A DNA stretch of 44,947 nt from Alphaproteobacteria bacterium (GTDB lineage: Bacteria; Bacteroidota; Bacteroidia; Bacteroidales; FEN-979), in assembly GCA_009928665.1 (NCBI GenBank), contig SACF01000037.1, positions 1 to 44,947 on the forward strand, in the 5' to 3' direction. Numbering within the stretch: position 1 is the stretch's first letter; each line of letters opens with the position of its first letter. Of the stretch, positions 1 through 7,696 are shown one piece after another. The notes beneath the pieces are model-generated. The model had not been told where the DNA came from. It saw nothing but the letters and a program-made list of their open reading frames with translations, and searched no databases. A program made the position numbers and the translations under genes.

Positions 1-96
1 TACTGAAAAAACTATACAGTTAAAAGGGTTTATACTGAAATGACTATACATGTTTATTTGATTGCACTAAATTAGCTATACAAATTCAATTTTCAG
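1..96. repeat. three degenerate 32-bp tandem repeats
   Basis: CTATACA occurs at 12-18, 44-50 and 76-82, exactly 32 bp apart each time. TACTGAAA occurs at 1-8 and 33-40, also 32 bp apart, with a decayed CACTAAAT at 65-72. The units are therefore about 1-32, 33-64 and 65-96, and the array may continue left of the window. The 32-bp step is about three helical turns, so a row of protein-binding sites is possible. No spacer/repeat structure of CRISPR type is present. Confidence 0.55.
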
Positions 97-109
97 ACTA
101 CACCTGAAA

Positions 110-128
110 CGGACCCCGACGGGGGCCG
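110..128 (+). other. GC-rich hairpin upstream of truncated gene
   Basis: CGG-A-CCCC, loop GAC, GGGG-G-CCG gives a seven-pair stem with one A/G mismatch inside an otherwise AT-rich stretch. There is no T-tract, so it does not look like an intrinsic terminator. It may be part of a 5' leader of the truncated gene, or be left over from a rearrangement. Confidence 0.35.
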
Positions 129-245
129 AAAGGAAATTCCATTAAAAATATGTCGATAAAAATATATGTTATTACACTCTTCGAAATACTATTTTTTTCG
201 ATTGGGATTCATACATTTACCGTAATTATCCAAAAACCATCTGCG

Positions 246-485
246 ATGATAAAAAAACTGGTCATCCTTGTTCTCTGTTATGTAATGGCGACGGGCATTT
301 CAGCTGCCGTCGCACAGGTGGGAATCAACGCCGACGGTTCTCTTCCCGACAACTCTGCGATGCTCAATATCAAATCCTCATCCAGGGAATTTCTCCCGCC
401 ACAGATGTCGACCATTCAACGTTCAGCTATGGTATCGCCGGCCCCCGGACTGGCCATTTTTAAAACAGACTGTAATGTTATTTAA
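246..485 (+). pseudogene. truncated N-terminal remnant of a Bacteroidota surface protein
   Basis: The preferred start is the ATG at 246, giving MIKKLVILVLCYVMATG and a signal peptide ending near AAVAQ. The reading frame is open back to 150, but that extension adds only an unrelated hydrophobic stretch. After the signal peptide comes a block typical of the start of many large Bacteroidota surface or tail-fibre-like proteins (VGINADGSLPDNSAMLNIKS, then REFLPPQMS and APGLAIFKTDCN). In full-length members this block runs on into NDxxYYNG-type sequence and several hundred more residues; here it stops after 80 codons. The gene is thus cut just upstream of the AT-rich DUF389 gene, which suggests a rearrangement removed its 3' part. 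It may still be translated as a short secreted peptide. The family name is inferred from the motif only. Confidence 0.6.
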
Positions 486-516
486 CTTTTCATTCAACAA
501 TATTCGATGTAAAAAA

Positions 517-522
517 AGGAGA
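517..522 (+). promoter_or_regulatory. Shine-Dalgarno site of DUF389 gene
   Basis: AGGAGA lies two bases before the ATG at 525, after a run of seven A. The purine-rich site fixes the start codon. Confidence 0.5.
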
Positions 523-524
523 CC

Positions 525-1874
525 ATGAATATTTTTAACATTTTCAGAAAGATCTTATCCTTCTTTAACCTGGAGGCCGAACTGGAACAAAAGGATAGCG
601 TTTACGAGGAAATCAAAAAAGGGATTGTTTTCAAAGGCACCAACCTGTGGATTTTATTTTTCGCGATAATCGTGGCTTCGGTAGGTCTGAACATGAACTC
701 AACCGCCGTAATCATCGGGGCAATGCTTATTTCGCCCCTCATGGGACCCATCAATGGGATGGGATATAGTATTGCAACTTATGATTTTGAGCTTTTTCGA
801 AAATCGATAAAAAACTTCTCATTTGCAATTCTGACAAGCTTAATTGCTTCGACAACTTACTTTGTGCTGAGCCCGCTTTCAACCGCATCTTCTGAATTGC
901 TAGCCAGAACAAGTCCGACCATATATGATGTTTTGATTGCATTATTTGGCGGTTTGGCCGGCATTATCGCAATCAGCAGCAAACAAAAAGGGAATGTAAT
1001 TCCCGGAGTAGCCATTGCAACAGCGCTGATGCCCCCGTTATGCACTGCAGGGTACGGACTGGCAACCCTGCAGTTTCATTTTTTCTTTGGGGCATTTTAT
1101 CTATTTACCATTAATACGATTTTTATTGCCATCGCTTCCGTTTGGGTGTCACAGTTATTGAAATTTCCGAACAGGAGCATTATTGACGAGGGTAAAAAGA
1201 AAAAAATCAACAGGATTATCAGTTTAATAATTGCAGTGGTTCTTTTACCCAGTATTTACTTTGGATATAAAATGGTAAAGCAGGAAGAATTTTTACGGAG
1301 GGCAAATCAATATGTATCGAATGTTTCGCTTTTCGAAGGAAATTACCTATTAAAACACAATATTGATGTAAAATCTAATAAGATTATTTTGGTCTATGGT
1401 GGTACGGAACTGACAAAAAATCAAAAACAAGCCATCATTAAGAAATCTCAGAATTTTAATATCAATAATGCGACAATTTTAATCGAACAGGGTTTAAATT
1501 TAAGTAGTTTAGATGATAAGAATATTGAATTATATCAACTTAAAGGAGAAATTATCAATCTTAATTTTTCATTAAATAAAAAGAATTTTGAAATAGACAG
1601 TATGATAAATCGACAAAAATTTGGGGAAACATTATTGAAAGAAATAAATACGATATTTCCGCAAATAGAAGGTTGTCTGTTTACCGAATCACTTTTTTTC
1701 TATGACAATGTTATAACTCCGAACAGAACGCCGGTTGTCGTTTTGTCACTCAGATCAAATATTCGGGATGCAGATAAAAGAAAAATTAATAATTGGTTCA
1801 GTCAAAGATTAAAAAGTGAAAATGTGAAAATTTATTATGAGAAGAGCGCTGTACGAAAAGTACGAACGCATTAA
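525..1874 (+). CDS. DUF389 family integral membrane protein
   Basis: A 449-residue protein. Residues about 40-250 form a block of hydrophobic helices with the DUF389 landmarks: STAVIIGAMLISPLMGP after the first helix, a glycine-rich helix with FGGLAGIIA, and GVAIATALMPPLCTAGYGLA. The last 200 residues are a soluble, Lys/Asn/Ile-rich domain on one side of the membrane. The function of DUF389 proteins is not established; a channel or transporter role is only a guess. Base composition is striking: the line 1561-1620 holds 10 G+C of 60, whereas the neighbouring PurF-like gene is near half G+C. Together with the truncated gene just upstream this suggests acquisition by transfer. It has its own SD site and stands alone; the next gene is convergent. 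Confidence 0.85.
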   Translation: MNIFNIFRKILSFFNLEAELEQKDSVYEEIKKGIVFKGTNLWILFFAIIVASVGLNMNSTAVIIGAMLISPLMGPINGMGYSIATYDFELFRKSIKNFSFAILTSLIASTTYFVLSPLSTASSELLARTSPTIYDVLIALFGGLAGIIAISSKQKGNVIPGVAIATALMPPLCTAGYGLATLQFHFFFGAFYLFTINTIFIAIASVWVSQLLKFPNRSIIDEGKKKKINRIISLIIAVVLLPSIYFGYKMVKQEEFLRRANQYVSNVSLFEGNYLLKHNIDVKSNKIILVYGGTELTKNQKQAIIKKSQNFNINNATILIEQGLNLSSLDDKNIELYQLKGEIINLNFSLNKKNFEIDSMINRQKFGETLLKEINTIFPQIEGCLFTESLFFYDNVITPNRTPVVVLSLRSNIRDADKRKINNWFSQRLKSENVKIYYEKSAVRKVRTH

Positions 1875-1880
1875 TGATTC

Positions 1881-1910
1881 TGCGGGCACTGAGGCATGAC
1901 GGCCCGCATT
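1881..1910. terminator. hairpin between convergent genes
   Basis: TGCGGGC (1881-1887) pairs with GCCCGCA (1902-1908), seven perfect pairs with a 14-base loop, followed only by TT. It lies seven bases after the DUF389 stop and before the convergent PurF-like stop, so it may serve both directions. The T-tract is weak. Confidence 0.4.
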
Positions 1911-1956
1911 AACATAAACTTCTATACCCGTTGGTCAGGTCGTAATGCCGTAGTGA

Positions 1957-3360
1957 CTAAAAGCTCCCGGTGCCGTCCCAGCAGTGGGTGCAGAGCCGCT
2001 CTCGGGGCAGTCCTACCGCGGTAATGAGGTCATCCAGTTTTTGGTATTTCAGCGTTGTGCAACGCAGCTTTTTGCCGATGGTTTCGATCATCGCGTGATA
2101 CCGGTCGGTTCCCGGGGTGGCATATTCGTCGAGATGAGCGTCTTCCCTGCCTTCCAACTCTTTGATGGCTTTTCGTCCCGCCAGGTCGAGCGACGACCGG
2201 GAGGTAGAAAAGTTGAGGAATTCGCAGGGAAATATCAGGGTGGGACAAGCCGGTCTTACGTGAACTTCGCGCGCTCCCTGTTCGGTCAGGATCCGCACGT
2301 TATCCTTCAGTTGGGTACCTCTTACGATGGAGTCGTCGCACAACACCATCCGTTTCCCCTGGATGATATTCGGGTTCGGGATCAGCTTCATCTTGGCAAC
2401 CAGTTCGCGGGTAGCCTGGTTTTGGGGCATAAAACTTCGCGGCCAGGTCGGGGTATATTTCACGTAGGCCCGTTTGTAAGGGAGTTTCTTTTCGTTGGAA
2501 TACCCAATGGCATGGGCTACTCCCGAATCGGGCACGCCGGTTACGAAGTCGACCTCCCCGCTGTCGTTTCGGGCCAACGCTGCGCCACAGCGGTAGCGGC
2601 ACTCCTCAACGTTGATATTTTCATAGTAGGAGCTCGGATAGCCGTAATAAACCCACAGGAAGGTACAGATCTGCATCCGCTCGCCGGGTTTGCGGATCTG
2701 CTCATACCCATCGGCAGTTACGAAAAGGATCTCGCCGGGACCCAGGTATTTTTCGACTGTGAATCCTACGTTGGCAAAGGAGGTGGTTTCGGAACTCAGG
2801 GCGAAGGCACCCTCCCTGCGGCCCAGGATCAGCGGGGTGCGGCCGAGTTTGTCGCGGGCGGAATAAATTCCCCGGTCGGTGAGGATGAGCAAGGAGCAGG
2901 AACCTTTTAGGTGGAGGAACACATTTTCGATGCCCGCGGCAAAAGTGTCGCATTCATTGATCAGCATCGCCACCATCTCGGTCATGCTGACGGCCGATCC
3001 GCTGGTCTCAGAAAAGTGAAGGTGACGGTCCAGCGCGCGTCGGGTCAGCGCCTCCATGTTGACGATCCTTCCCACCGTCACAATGGCATAGGATCCCAGG
3101 TGCGAATGGATGAGCAGGGGCTGCGGTTCGGTATCGCTGATCACCCCGATCCCGCTGTTCCCTTTGAACTGGGGCAATTCAGGCTCGAATTTGGTCCTGA
3201 AATAGTTGTTTTCGAGATTGTGGATGGCCCGGGTAAAGACGGCCCCGTCATATACGGCCATACCACCCCGGCGGGTGCCGAGATGTGAATTGTAATCGGT
3301 GCCGTAAAAAAGATCGGTCACACAATCCTGCTTTGAAATGGTTCCGAAAAGTCCCCCCAT
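1957..3360 (-). CDS. amidophosphoribosyltransferase (PurF) paralogue lacking the glutaminase nucleophile
   Basis: A 467-residue protein with the two-domain layout of PurF: an N-terminal Ntn-hydrolase (glutaminase) fold, residues 1-230, and a C-terminal phosphoribosyltransferase domain. The PRPP loop is intact (VLCDDSIVRGT, residues 339-349). The four cysteines expected for the Bacillus-type [4Fe-4S] cluster are present: C232, C379, C457, C460. However, the N-terminus reads MGGLFG where active PurF has Cys as the first residue of the mature chain, and the oxyanion-hole NGN motif is replaced by VGR at 96-98. The enzyme should therefore be unable to hydrolyse glutamine; it might use free ammonia or another amine, or be regulatory. 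Similar MGGxFG proteins are, to my recollection, common in Bacteroidota beside a normal PurF, so this is probably a conserved paralogue and not a decayed gene. It lies 25 bp downstream of the PH-like membrane gene on the same strand. Confidence 0.88.
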   Translation of the reverse strand: MGGLFGTISKQDCVTDLFYGTDYNSHLGTRRGGMAVYDGAVFTRAIHNLENNYFRTKFEPELPQFKGNSGIGVISDTEPQPLLIHSHLGSYAIVTVGRIVNMEALTRRALDRHLHFSETSGSAVSMTEMVAMLINECDTFAAGIENVFLHLKGSCSLLILTDRGIYSARDKLGRTPLILGRREGAFALSSETTSFANVGFTVEKYLGPGEILFVTADGYEQIRKPGERMQICTFLWVYYGYPSSYYENINVEECRYRCGAALARNDSGEVDFVTGVPDSGVAHAIGYSNEKKLPYKRAYVKYTPTWPRSFMPQNQATRELVAKMKLIPNPNIIQGKRMVLCDDSIVRGTQLKDNVRILTEQGAREVHVRPACPTLIFPCEFLNFSTSRSSLDLAGRKAIKELEGREDAHLDEYATPGTDRYHAMIETIGKKLRCTTLKYQKLDDLITAVGLPRERLCTHCWDGTGSF

Positions 3361-3385
3361 TGGAAAAATTGATTAGAATTGGTTT

Positions 3386-3946
3386 TTATTGATCTATCCG
3401 GTCGTGATGTTGCTGCATCAGGCGCTCCATGAACTCGCGGAGGGTCTCGGGTCGGCGGGTTCCGAAGAGAAACCGCTTCCGGTTCCTCAGGATCAACCGG
3501 AGCCCCATGTTTCCCGAAACGTTATAAGCCGTATCCATCCGGCCATAGCGGATCCCCCACCCGCCATACTCTTTTATCGGACTGTATTTCACAATCTCCC
3601 ATTGTTCTATGTCGCGGAGATCGATGTGACGAAATTTGCGTTGAAAGGGAAAGAACCGGTAGCTGATACCCCGGCGGTCAATATCTGTTGTCAGATTCCC
3701 GAAAACAAAGATGCCGAAAAGTGCGGCATTCAAGAGTACCATGAGCGCAGCAGTGACGATCAGTCCGGTATCGCTCATCGGATTATTCCCGAAGGATCTG
3801 CCTTCGATCAACTGCCGGTAAATCCCCAATCCGAAGATGCCGATTGTGGTCACGGCGACGAACAACAACAGGATCCACAACCAAAGCTGACGGAAACTTT
3901 GCCTTTCGTGATAAAGATCTTTTCCTGTACGACTATGCTCCTGCAT
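3386..3946 (-). CDS. two-helix membrane protein with PH-like soluble domain
   Basis: The frame opens with a TTG codon at 3970, but the ATG at 3946 (MQEHSRTGKDLYHERQ) is preferred, giving 186 residues. Two hydrophobic helices (LWILLLFVAVTTIGIFGLG, and a second beginning TGLIVTAALMVLL) are followed by a soluble domain of about 100 residues. That domain holds DIDRRGISYRFFPFQ, an EYGGWGIRYG turn and LRLILRNRKRFLFGT, then an amphipathic C-terminal helix. This pattern resembles the bacterial PH-like membrane proteins often labelled DUF6141. The function is unknown. A promoter-like TATCTTCG reads on the minus strand at 3976-3983, leaving a leader of about 25 nt. The gene is probably co-transcribed with the PurF-like gene downstream. 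Confidence 0.7.
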   Translation of the reverse strand: MQEHSRTGKDLYHERQSFRQLWLWILLLFVAVTTIGIFGLGIYRQLIEGRSFGNNPMSDTGLIVTAALMVLLNAALFGIFVFGNLTTDIDRRGISYRFFPFQRKFRHIDLRDIEQWEIVKYSPIKEYGGWGIRYGRMDTAYNVSGNMGLRLILRNRKRFLFGTRRPETLREFMERLMQQHHDRIDQ

Positions 3947-4035
3947 GGACACCGGAATTTGAAGCGCCAAATTTGCGAAGATATTTTGAAATTGCTGTTA
4001 CATTTCTAAAGAATGGGATAGTGAATATAAAAATA

Positions 4036-4043
4036 TATCTTTG
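4036..4043 (+). promoter_or_regulatory. -7 box of the HExxH gene
   Basis: TATCTTTG matches the Bacteroidota -7 consensus TAnnTTTG and lies 18 bp before the ATG at 4062. No good -33 TTTG was found at the usual spacing. Confidence 0.45.
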
Positions 4044-4061
4044 TAGATATAAACAGATCAG

Positions 4062-4415
4062 ATGAAGATCAGGCCCATTAACGGATTTATCAGGTCGGTG
4101 GCGGTTTTTATTGCCGGAAGGATCTCGGGTATTTCATTGTGTCCCTTTGGGATCTACACCGATTTCCCGGATGATCCTGTGATTGTAAACCATGAGAAGA
4201 TCCACTGGCGACAGCAGGTCGAGATGCTGGTAATTCCTTTCTATCTCTGGTACATCACCGAATACCTCATCAAACGCCTGACACGGAACAAGGGCGACGC
4301 GTACCGGGCCATTTCGTTCGAACGGGAAGCCTACACCAGGCAAGATGCAATGGATTATTTACAGACCCGGAAACCTTATTCCTGGACACGCTACATTTCC
4401 GGTCCAAGTGCGTGA
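4062..4415 (+). CDS. small conserved HExxH-motif protein
   Basis: A 117-residue protein. The central segment VNHEKIHWRQQVEML carries a zincin-type HExxH motif (H44, E45, H48), followed by a hydrophobic helix ending in E67 (YLWYITEYLI) that could be the third ligand, then SFEREAY (E87, E89). The length and HE(K/R)IHxRQQ signature match a small family that I recall being widespread in Bacteroidota and annotated as hypothetical. A membrane-associated metallopeptidase or a metal-binding scaffold is plausible, but no activity is known to me. It has its own -7 box and is divergent from the PH-like gene. It is convergent with the symporter gene, 35 bp away. Confidence 0.7.
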   Translation: MKIRPINGFIRSVAVFIAGRISGISLCPFGIYTDFPDDPVIVNHEKIHWRQQVEMLVIPFYLWYITEYLIKRLTRNKGDAYRAISFEREAYTRQDAMDYLQTRKPYSWTRYISGPSA

Positions 4416-4450
4416 TCCGGGTTAACGCATGCCGGGCAAATCCTCGTGGT

Positions 4451-5836
4451 TTATGCCGGTTCCTTATTCCCGTTTATTTTCGATGGAACCCACTCTTTTT
4501 CCCACCTGGCAATCACAACAGTAGCGAGGCAGTTCCCGATGACGTTGGTGGCGGTCCGTGCCATATCCATGAGTTCATCGATGCCGAGGATGATAAAAAT
4601 GGGCCACACGGGCAGTCCGAAGCTGGTGGCGGTTCCGAGCAGGATCACCAGGGAAGCCCGCGGAACCCCGGCAACGCCTTTGCTGGTCAACATCAGGGTG
4701 ATCATCATGATGATCTGGGTCCCGAAAGAGAGATGAATCCCGGCCATATTGGCCACGAAGATAGAAGCCATGGCCAGGTAGAGGGTGGTTCCGTCGAGGT
4801 TGAAGCTGTACCCGGTCGGAATTACGAATGATACGATTTTCCGCGGCACTCCGAAACGTTCCATGTTCTCCATAGCTAACGGCAAGGCCGATTCGCTGCT
4901 GGTGGTGGCAAAGGCAATGGTGGCAGGCTCTCCCACAGCCCTGATGAAGGGGCGGAGCGGGATTCGAAGCGCCAGCAGGATAGGTAGCAGAACGCCTGCA
5001 ATGAAGACCAGCAGCGCAAAGTACAGGGTGCCCAGCAGCTCAAAGAGGTTAACCAGCACGCCCAACCCCATGTGCCCCACACTGTAAGCAATGGCCGCGA
5101 AGACGGCAAACGGGGCGAACAGCATGATCATATTGGTGAATTTAAACATCACGGTGGTCAGTGAGTCGGCAAAACGGAGCATGGGCGACCGGTATTGCTC
5201 TTTCACCATAGCCAGTGCGACGCCGAAAAGTATGCTGAAAACCACGATCTGCAATACCTGTCCCTCGGCAATTGACCGGGCAATATTTTCTGGAAAGATA
5301 TGCAATACGATATCGCGCCAGCTCTGTGCCTGCACCTGGGGTAATGCGCCGTGCGTCATTTCCGGAGGCACGATCACGCCCATGCCGGCCTTGCTGATGT
5401 TGATGGCGGCCAGACCGATGAAGAGCGCGATGGTGGAGACTACTTCAAAATAGACCAGCGATTTCCATCCCATGCGTCCGACCTGCTTCAGGTTGGCATG
5501 CCCGGCAATGCCGGTGACCAACGTTCCGAAAAGCAGCGGGGCAATGATGGTTTTGACCATCCGGATGAAGATCTGGCTAACGATGTTCAGCTCCCGGGCG
5601 ATCAATGGCAGATCGTGCCCGAATTCGGCTCCTGCGACCATGCTTACGAAAATCCAGGTGGTCAGCTTTTTTTTGTGCCAGGCAAAAAGAAAATAACAGA
5701 TTATCGGAATCCAGCGTAGTATAATGAGCAGCCATCCGGGCGCATCAAATATTCCAAAACGGTCGGCCAGATGCACCGTCACCGCCAGAGTCAGGGTGAC
5801 AAACAGTGCAGTGAGCAGGCGTCGGGAAGTGAACAT
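4451..5836 (-). CDS. dicarboxylate/acidic amino acid:cation symporter (DAACS/SLC1 family)
   Basis: A 461-residue membrane protein with the full SLC1 elevator-transporter signature. The HP1 loop is TTSSESALPL (serines at 313-316), TM7 has NLDGT at 346-350, and TM8 has D420, D424, R427, T428 and N431. These match the spacing of the sodium and substrate ligands D390/D394/R397/T398/N401 of GltPh. R427 is the residue that reads a second carboxylate, so aspartate, glutamate or a C4-dicarboxylate is the likely substrate, driven by Na+ or H+. An extra hydrophobic N-terminal segment (residues 1-55) precedes the normal TM1. It lies 12 bp downstream of the BNR-repeat gene and probably shares its transcript. 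Confidence 0.92.
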   Translation of the reverse strand: MFTSRRLLTALFVTLTLAVTVHLADRFGIFDAPGWLLIILRWIPIICYFLFAWHKKKLTTWIFVSMVAGAEFGHDLPLIARELNIVSQIFIRMVKTIIAPLLFGTLVTGIAGHANLKQVGRMGWKSLVYFEVVSTIALFIGLAAINISKAGMGVIVPPEMTHGALPQVQAQSWRDIVLHIFPENIARSIAEGQVLQIVVFSILFGVALAMVKEQYRSPMLRFADSLTTVMFKFTNMIMLFAPFAVFAAIAYSVGHMGLGVLVNLFELLGTLYFALLVFIAGVLLPILLALRIPLRPFIRAVGEPATIAFATTSSESALPLAMENMERFGVPRKIVSFVIPTGYSFNLDGTTLYLAMASIFVANMAGIHLSFGTQIIMMITLMLTSKGVAGVPRASLVILLGTATSFGLPVWPIFIILGIDELMDMARTATNVIGNCLATVVIARWEKEWVPSKINGNKEPA

Positions 5837-5848
5837 GTAGGAGTGGTG

Positions 5849-7555
5849 TTAATTTACTTTGACCAGTTTCTGCACGGTCGATTGTTCCCCATAAGTCAGC
5901 CGGCAAAAATAACAACCCGTGGGCAGATTCTCACCCCGGAGGCTGAGGGTATGGATCCCGGCAGATTTTTCACCGGATACCAGTGTTTTCACGACACTTC
6001 CGTAAATATTGCAGAGCTCCAGCCGTACATTTCCTTTTGATGGCAGAGAAAACTGAATCAGGGCGGTTTCCCTGAAAGGATTGGGGCGGACTGAAAGGTC
6101 TGCTGATTCCTTCCCGGCGCCAGGGTCTTCAACCCCGACAATCTGGGGGATGATGTGTGTATAGTAAACATCCTGTTCTTCGTTCAGTGTGTTGGCCCAG
6201 GCAAGATGGGCGCCGATATCGTCGGACACCATGTCGAAATAATCACCCATTTTGTCCTGTTGCGGGAATCCGGTAAGGGGATTGAAGGTATCGGATAACC
6301 GTTTGTTGATTGACCAGCTTGTGCCCTGATCATCTGAATAACAATAGTAGAGGTTTGAATAAAGGGATCCCGGCAGATCGTCGCGGGTATCAAGCCATAT
6401 CACATCAATCCTCCCGTTGGGAGCTACCGCCATTGTACCGAACCACTGATAATTGACCATGCTCGCGTCATTGTTAAGCCTGACGGGCGGACTGAATGTC
6501 ATTCCGCCGTCGGTACTCCTGGCAAACATGACATCGCCCGGATCGGTATTTGAGAGGCGGGCCAGGGATCCCAGAACATACACGTTGCCACGTCCGGGGC
6601 CATTTGACCGGTCGACACAGATGTTAGCCTGTCCCATAATCCCGACCGGGTTGACGGAAGCCTGTCCTGTCATATATCCATCCATATCGACCTGGTTGGC
6701 AAGATCCCATCCCACGTTTCCGCCCGGTATCTGGGCAGTCGATGATTTAACCACGACAAATCCATCCCATATTCCACCACCGACGATGTACAACTCACCA
6801 TCGGGTCCGAAATCCATGGTTCCCCAATAAGGTTCACCGTCAACCTCAATGCAGGGCTCGAAAGAGCTTCCGTTATTGGCTGATCGCGTAAATGCGCCGG
6901 GGTTGCACGAACTGTAATATTTGGTCCAGAAAGAATAGATGTTGTCGCTTCCCGGACCGTTGGTGCGATCGATGACCATCCACTGTTTATCGCCGCCATA
7001 TGCCGGTGTTCCTGCATCCCAGGTGGCTCCGCCGTCTATACTTTTAAAAACTTTGCAGGTATAAACGCCGTTGTCTGAATTCAGGCTGTTGTAGTAAAAA
7101 TTTCCCTCCTTGTCGAAATCGAGCACCGGATCCGATCTGAAAATTCCGGGTTCGATGACACCCGGGAAGGTCCACGACAAGCCACCGTCGGTCGAATAAC
7201 CGTATCCGGCCTGCCTGAAATTACTGCCCACATTGTCGAACTGACGCCATCCGATCACCATGCGGTCAGGATTGTTGGGATCAACCGCGATCGACGGTTC
7301 ATTGGCAGCATCTCCTTCGATGTTGTTGCCGTTGGCATCCACATTGACCTGGGTGGTGAAGAAACCCGGTTCGTCGTTGCGGTGCGAGGGGGCACTCTTT
7401 TTCACGCCGGGCGCCAGGTAAGGCTGATCGGGAATTTCGTGATGGGTCCTGGCACGGTCAATGGCCGGGAGTGGGCGGTTCTGCCCGATCATCAGACAGG
7501 GTAGCAAAAGGAACAAGCCTGCCAGGCCGTTCCGTATGGTTATCAGGTTCGTCAT
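5849..7555 (-). CDS. secreted BNR/sialidase-like beta-propeller protein with T9SS sorting domain
   Basis: A 568-residue protein. The signal peptide is GLAGLFLLLPCLMIGQ, and the mature part is a propeller with repeated Asp boxes: STDGGLSWTF, SIDGGATWDAG, STDGGMTFSPP and SDDQGTSWSI. Asp boxes mark sialidase-fold and other BNR propellers. No sialidase Arg triad could be made out, so enzymatic function is not claimed. The last 80 residues are a Por sorting domain (RPNPFRETALIQFSLP, ending VQKLVKVN), so the protein should cross the outer membrane by T9SS and be anchored or released there. The predicted -7 box ends only about 5 nt before the ATG, suggesting a leaderless mRNA. It is first in an operon with the DAACS symporter. 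Confidence 0.85.
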   Translation of the reverse strand: MTNLITIRNGLAGLFLLLPCLMIGQNRPLPAIDRARTHHEIPDQPYLAPGVKKSAPSHRNDEPGFFTTQVNVDANGNNIEGDAANEPSIAVDPNNPDRMVIGWRQFDNVGSNFRQAGYGYSTDGGLSWTFPGVIEPGIFRSDPVLDFDKEGNFYYNSLNSDNGVYTCKVFKSIDGGATWDAGTPAYGGDKQWMVIDRTNGPGSDNIYSFWTKYYSSCNPGAFTRSANNGSSFEPCIEVDGEPYWGTMDFGPDGELYIVGGGIWDGFVVVKSSTAQIPGGNVGWDLANQVDMDGYMTGQASVNPVGIMGQANICVDRSNGPGRGNVYVLGSLARLSNTDPGDVMFARSTDGGMTFSPPVRLNNDASMVNYQWFGTMAVAPNGRIDVIWLDTRDDLPGSLYSNLYYCYSDDQGTSWSINKRLSDTFNPLTGFPQQDKMGDYFDMVSDDIGAHLAWANTLNEEQDVYYTHIIPQIVGVEDPGAGKESADLSVRPNPFRETALIQFSLPSKGNVRLELCNIYGSVVKTLVSGEKSAGIHTLSLRGENLPTGCYFCRLTYGEQSTVQKLVKVN

Positions 7556-7559
7556 ATCG

Positions 7560-7567
7560 CAAAGATA
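7560..7567 (-). promoter_or_regulatory. -7 box of BNR protein/symporter operon
   Basis: Read on the minus strand this is TATCTTTG. Its last base is 4 nt before the ATG at 7555, so transcription should start at or next to the start codon. No clear -33 TTTG is seen at 19-20 bp. Confidence 0.5.
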
Positions 7568-7696
7568 CGCACTTTAGACCATCACGAAAATGAAAAATGA
7601 ATGGTTCAGGGAAAAATGATTACCTTGCGACGGATACCTGATAAGTGACAGAAACAGGATGAACAGACGTTATTATTGGGCAAGAGCGGCATCGTT

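Noticed and set aside
1..96. CRISPR array
   Set aside because: Units are contiguous and degenerate with no constant repeat/unique spacer alternation and no cas genes.
1984..2910. 308-codon open frame antisense to the PurF-like gene
   Set aside because: The opposite strand encodes a complete, motif-rich PurF homologue; the antisense frame shows no domain.
3389..4009. 206-codon plus-strand frame over the PH-like membrane gene
   Set aside because: Antisense shadow; it has no membrane or domain pattern while the minus-strand protein does.
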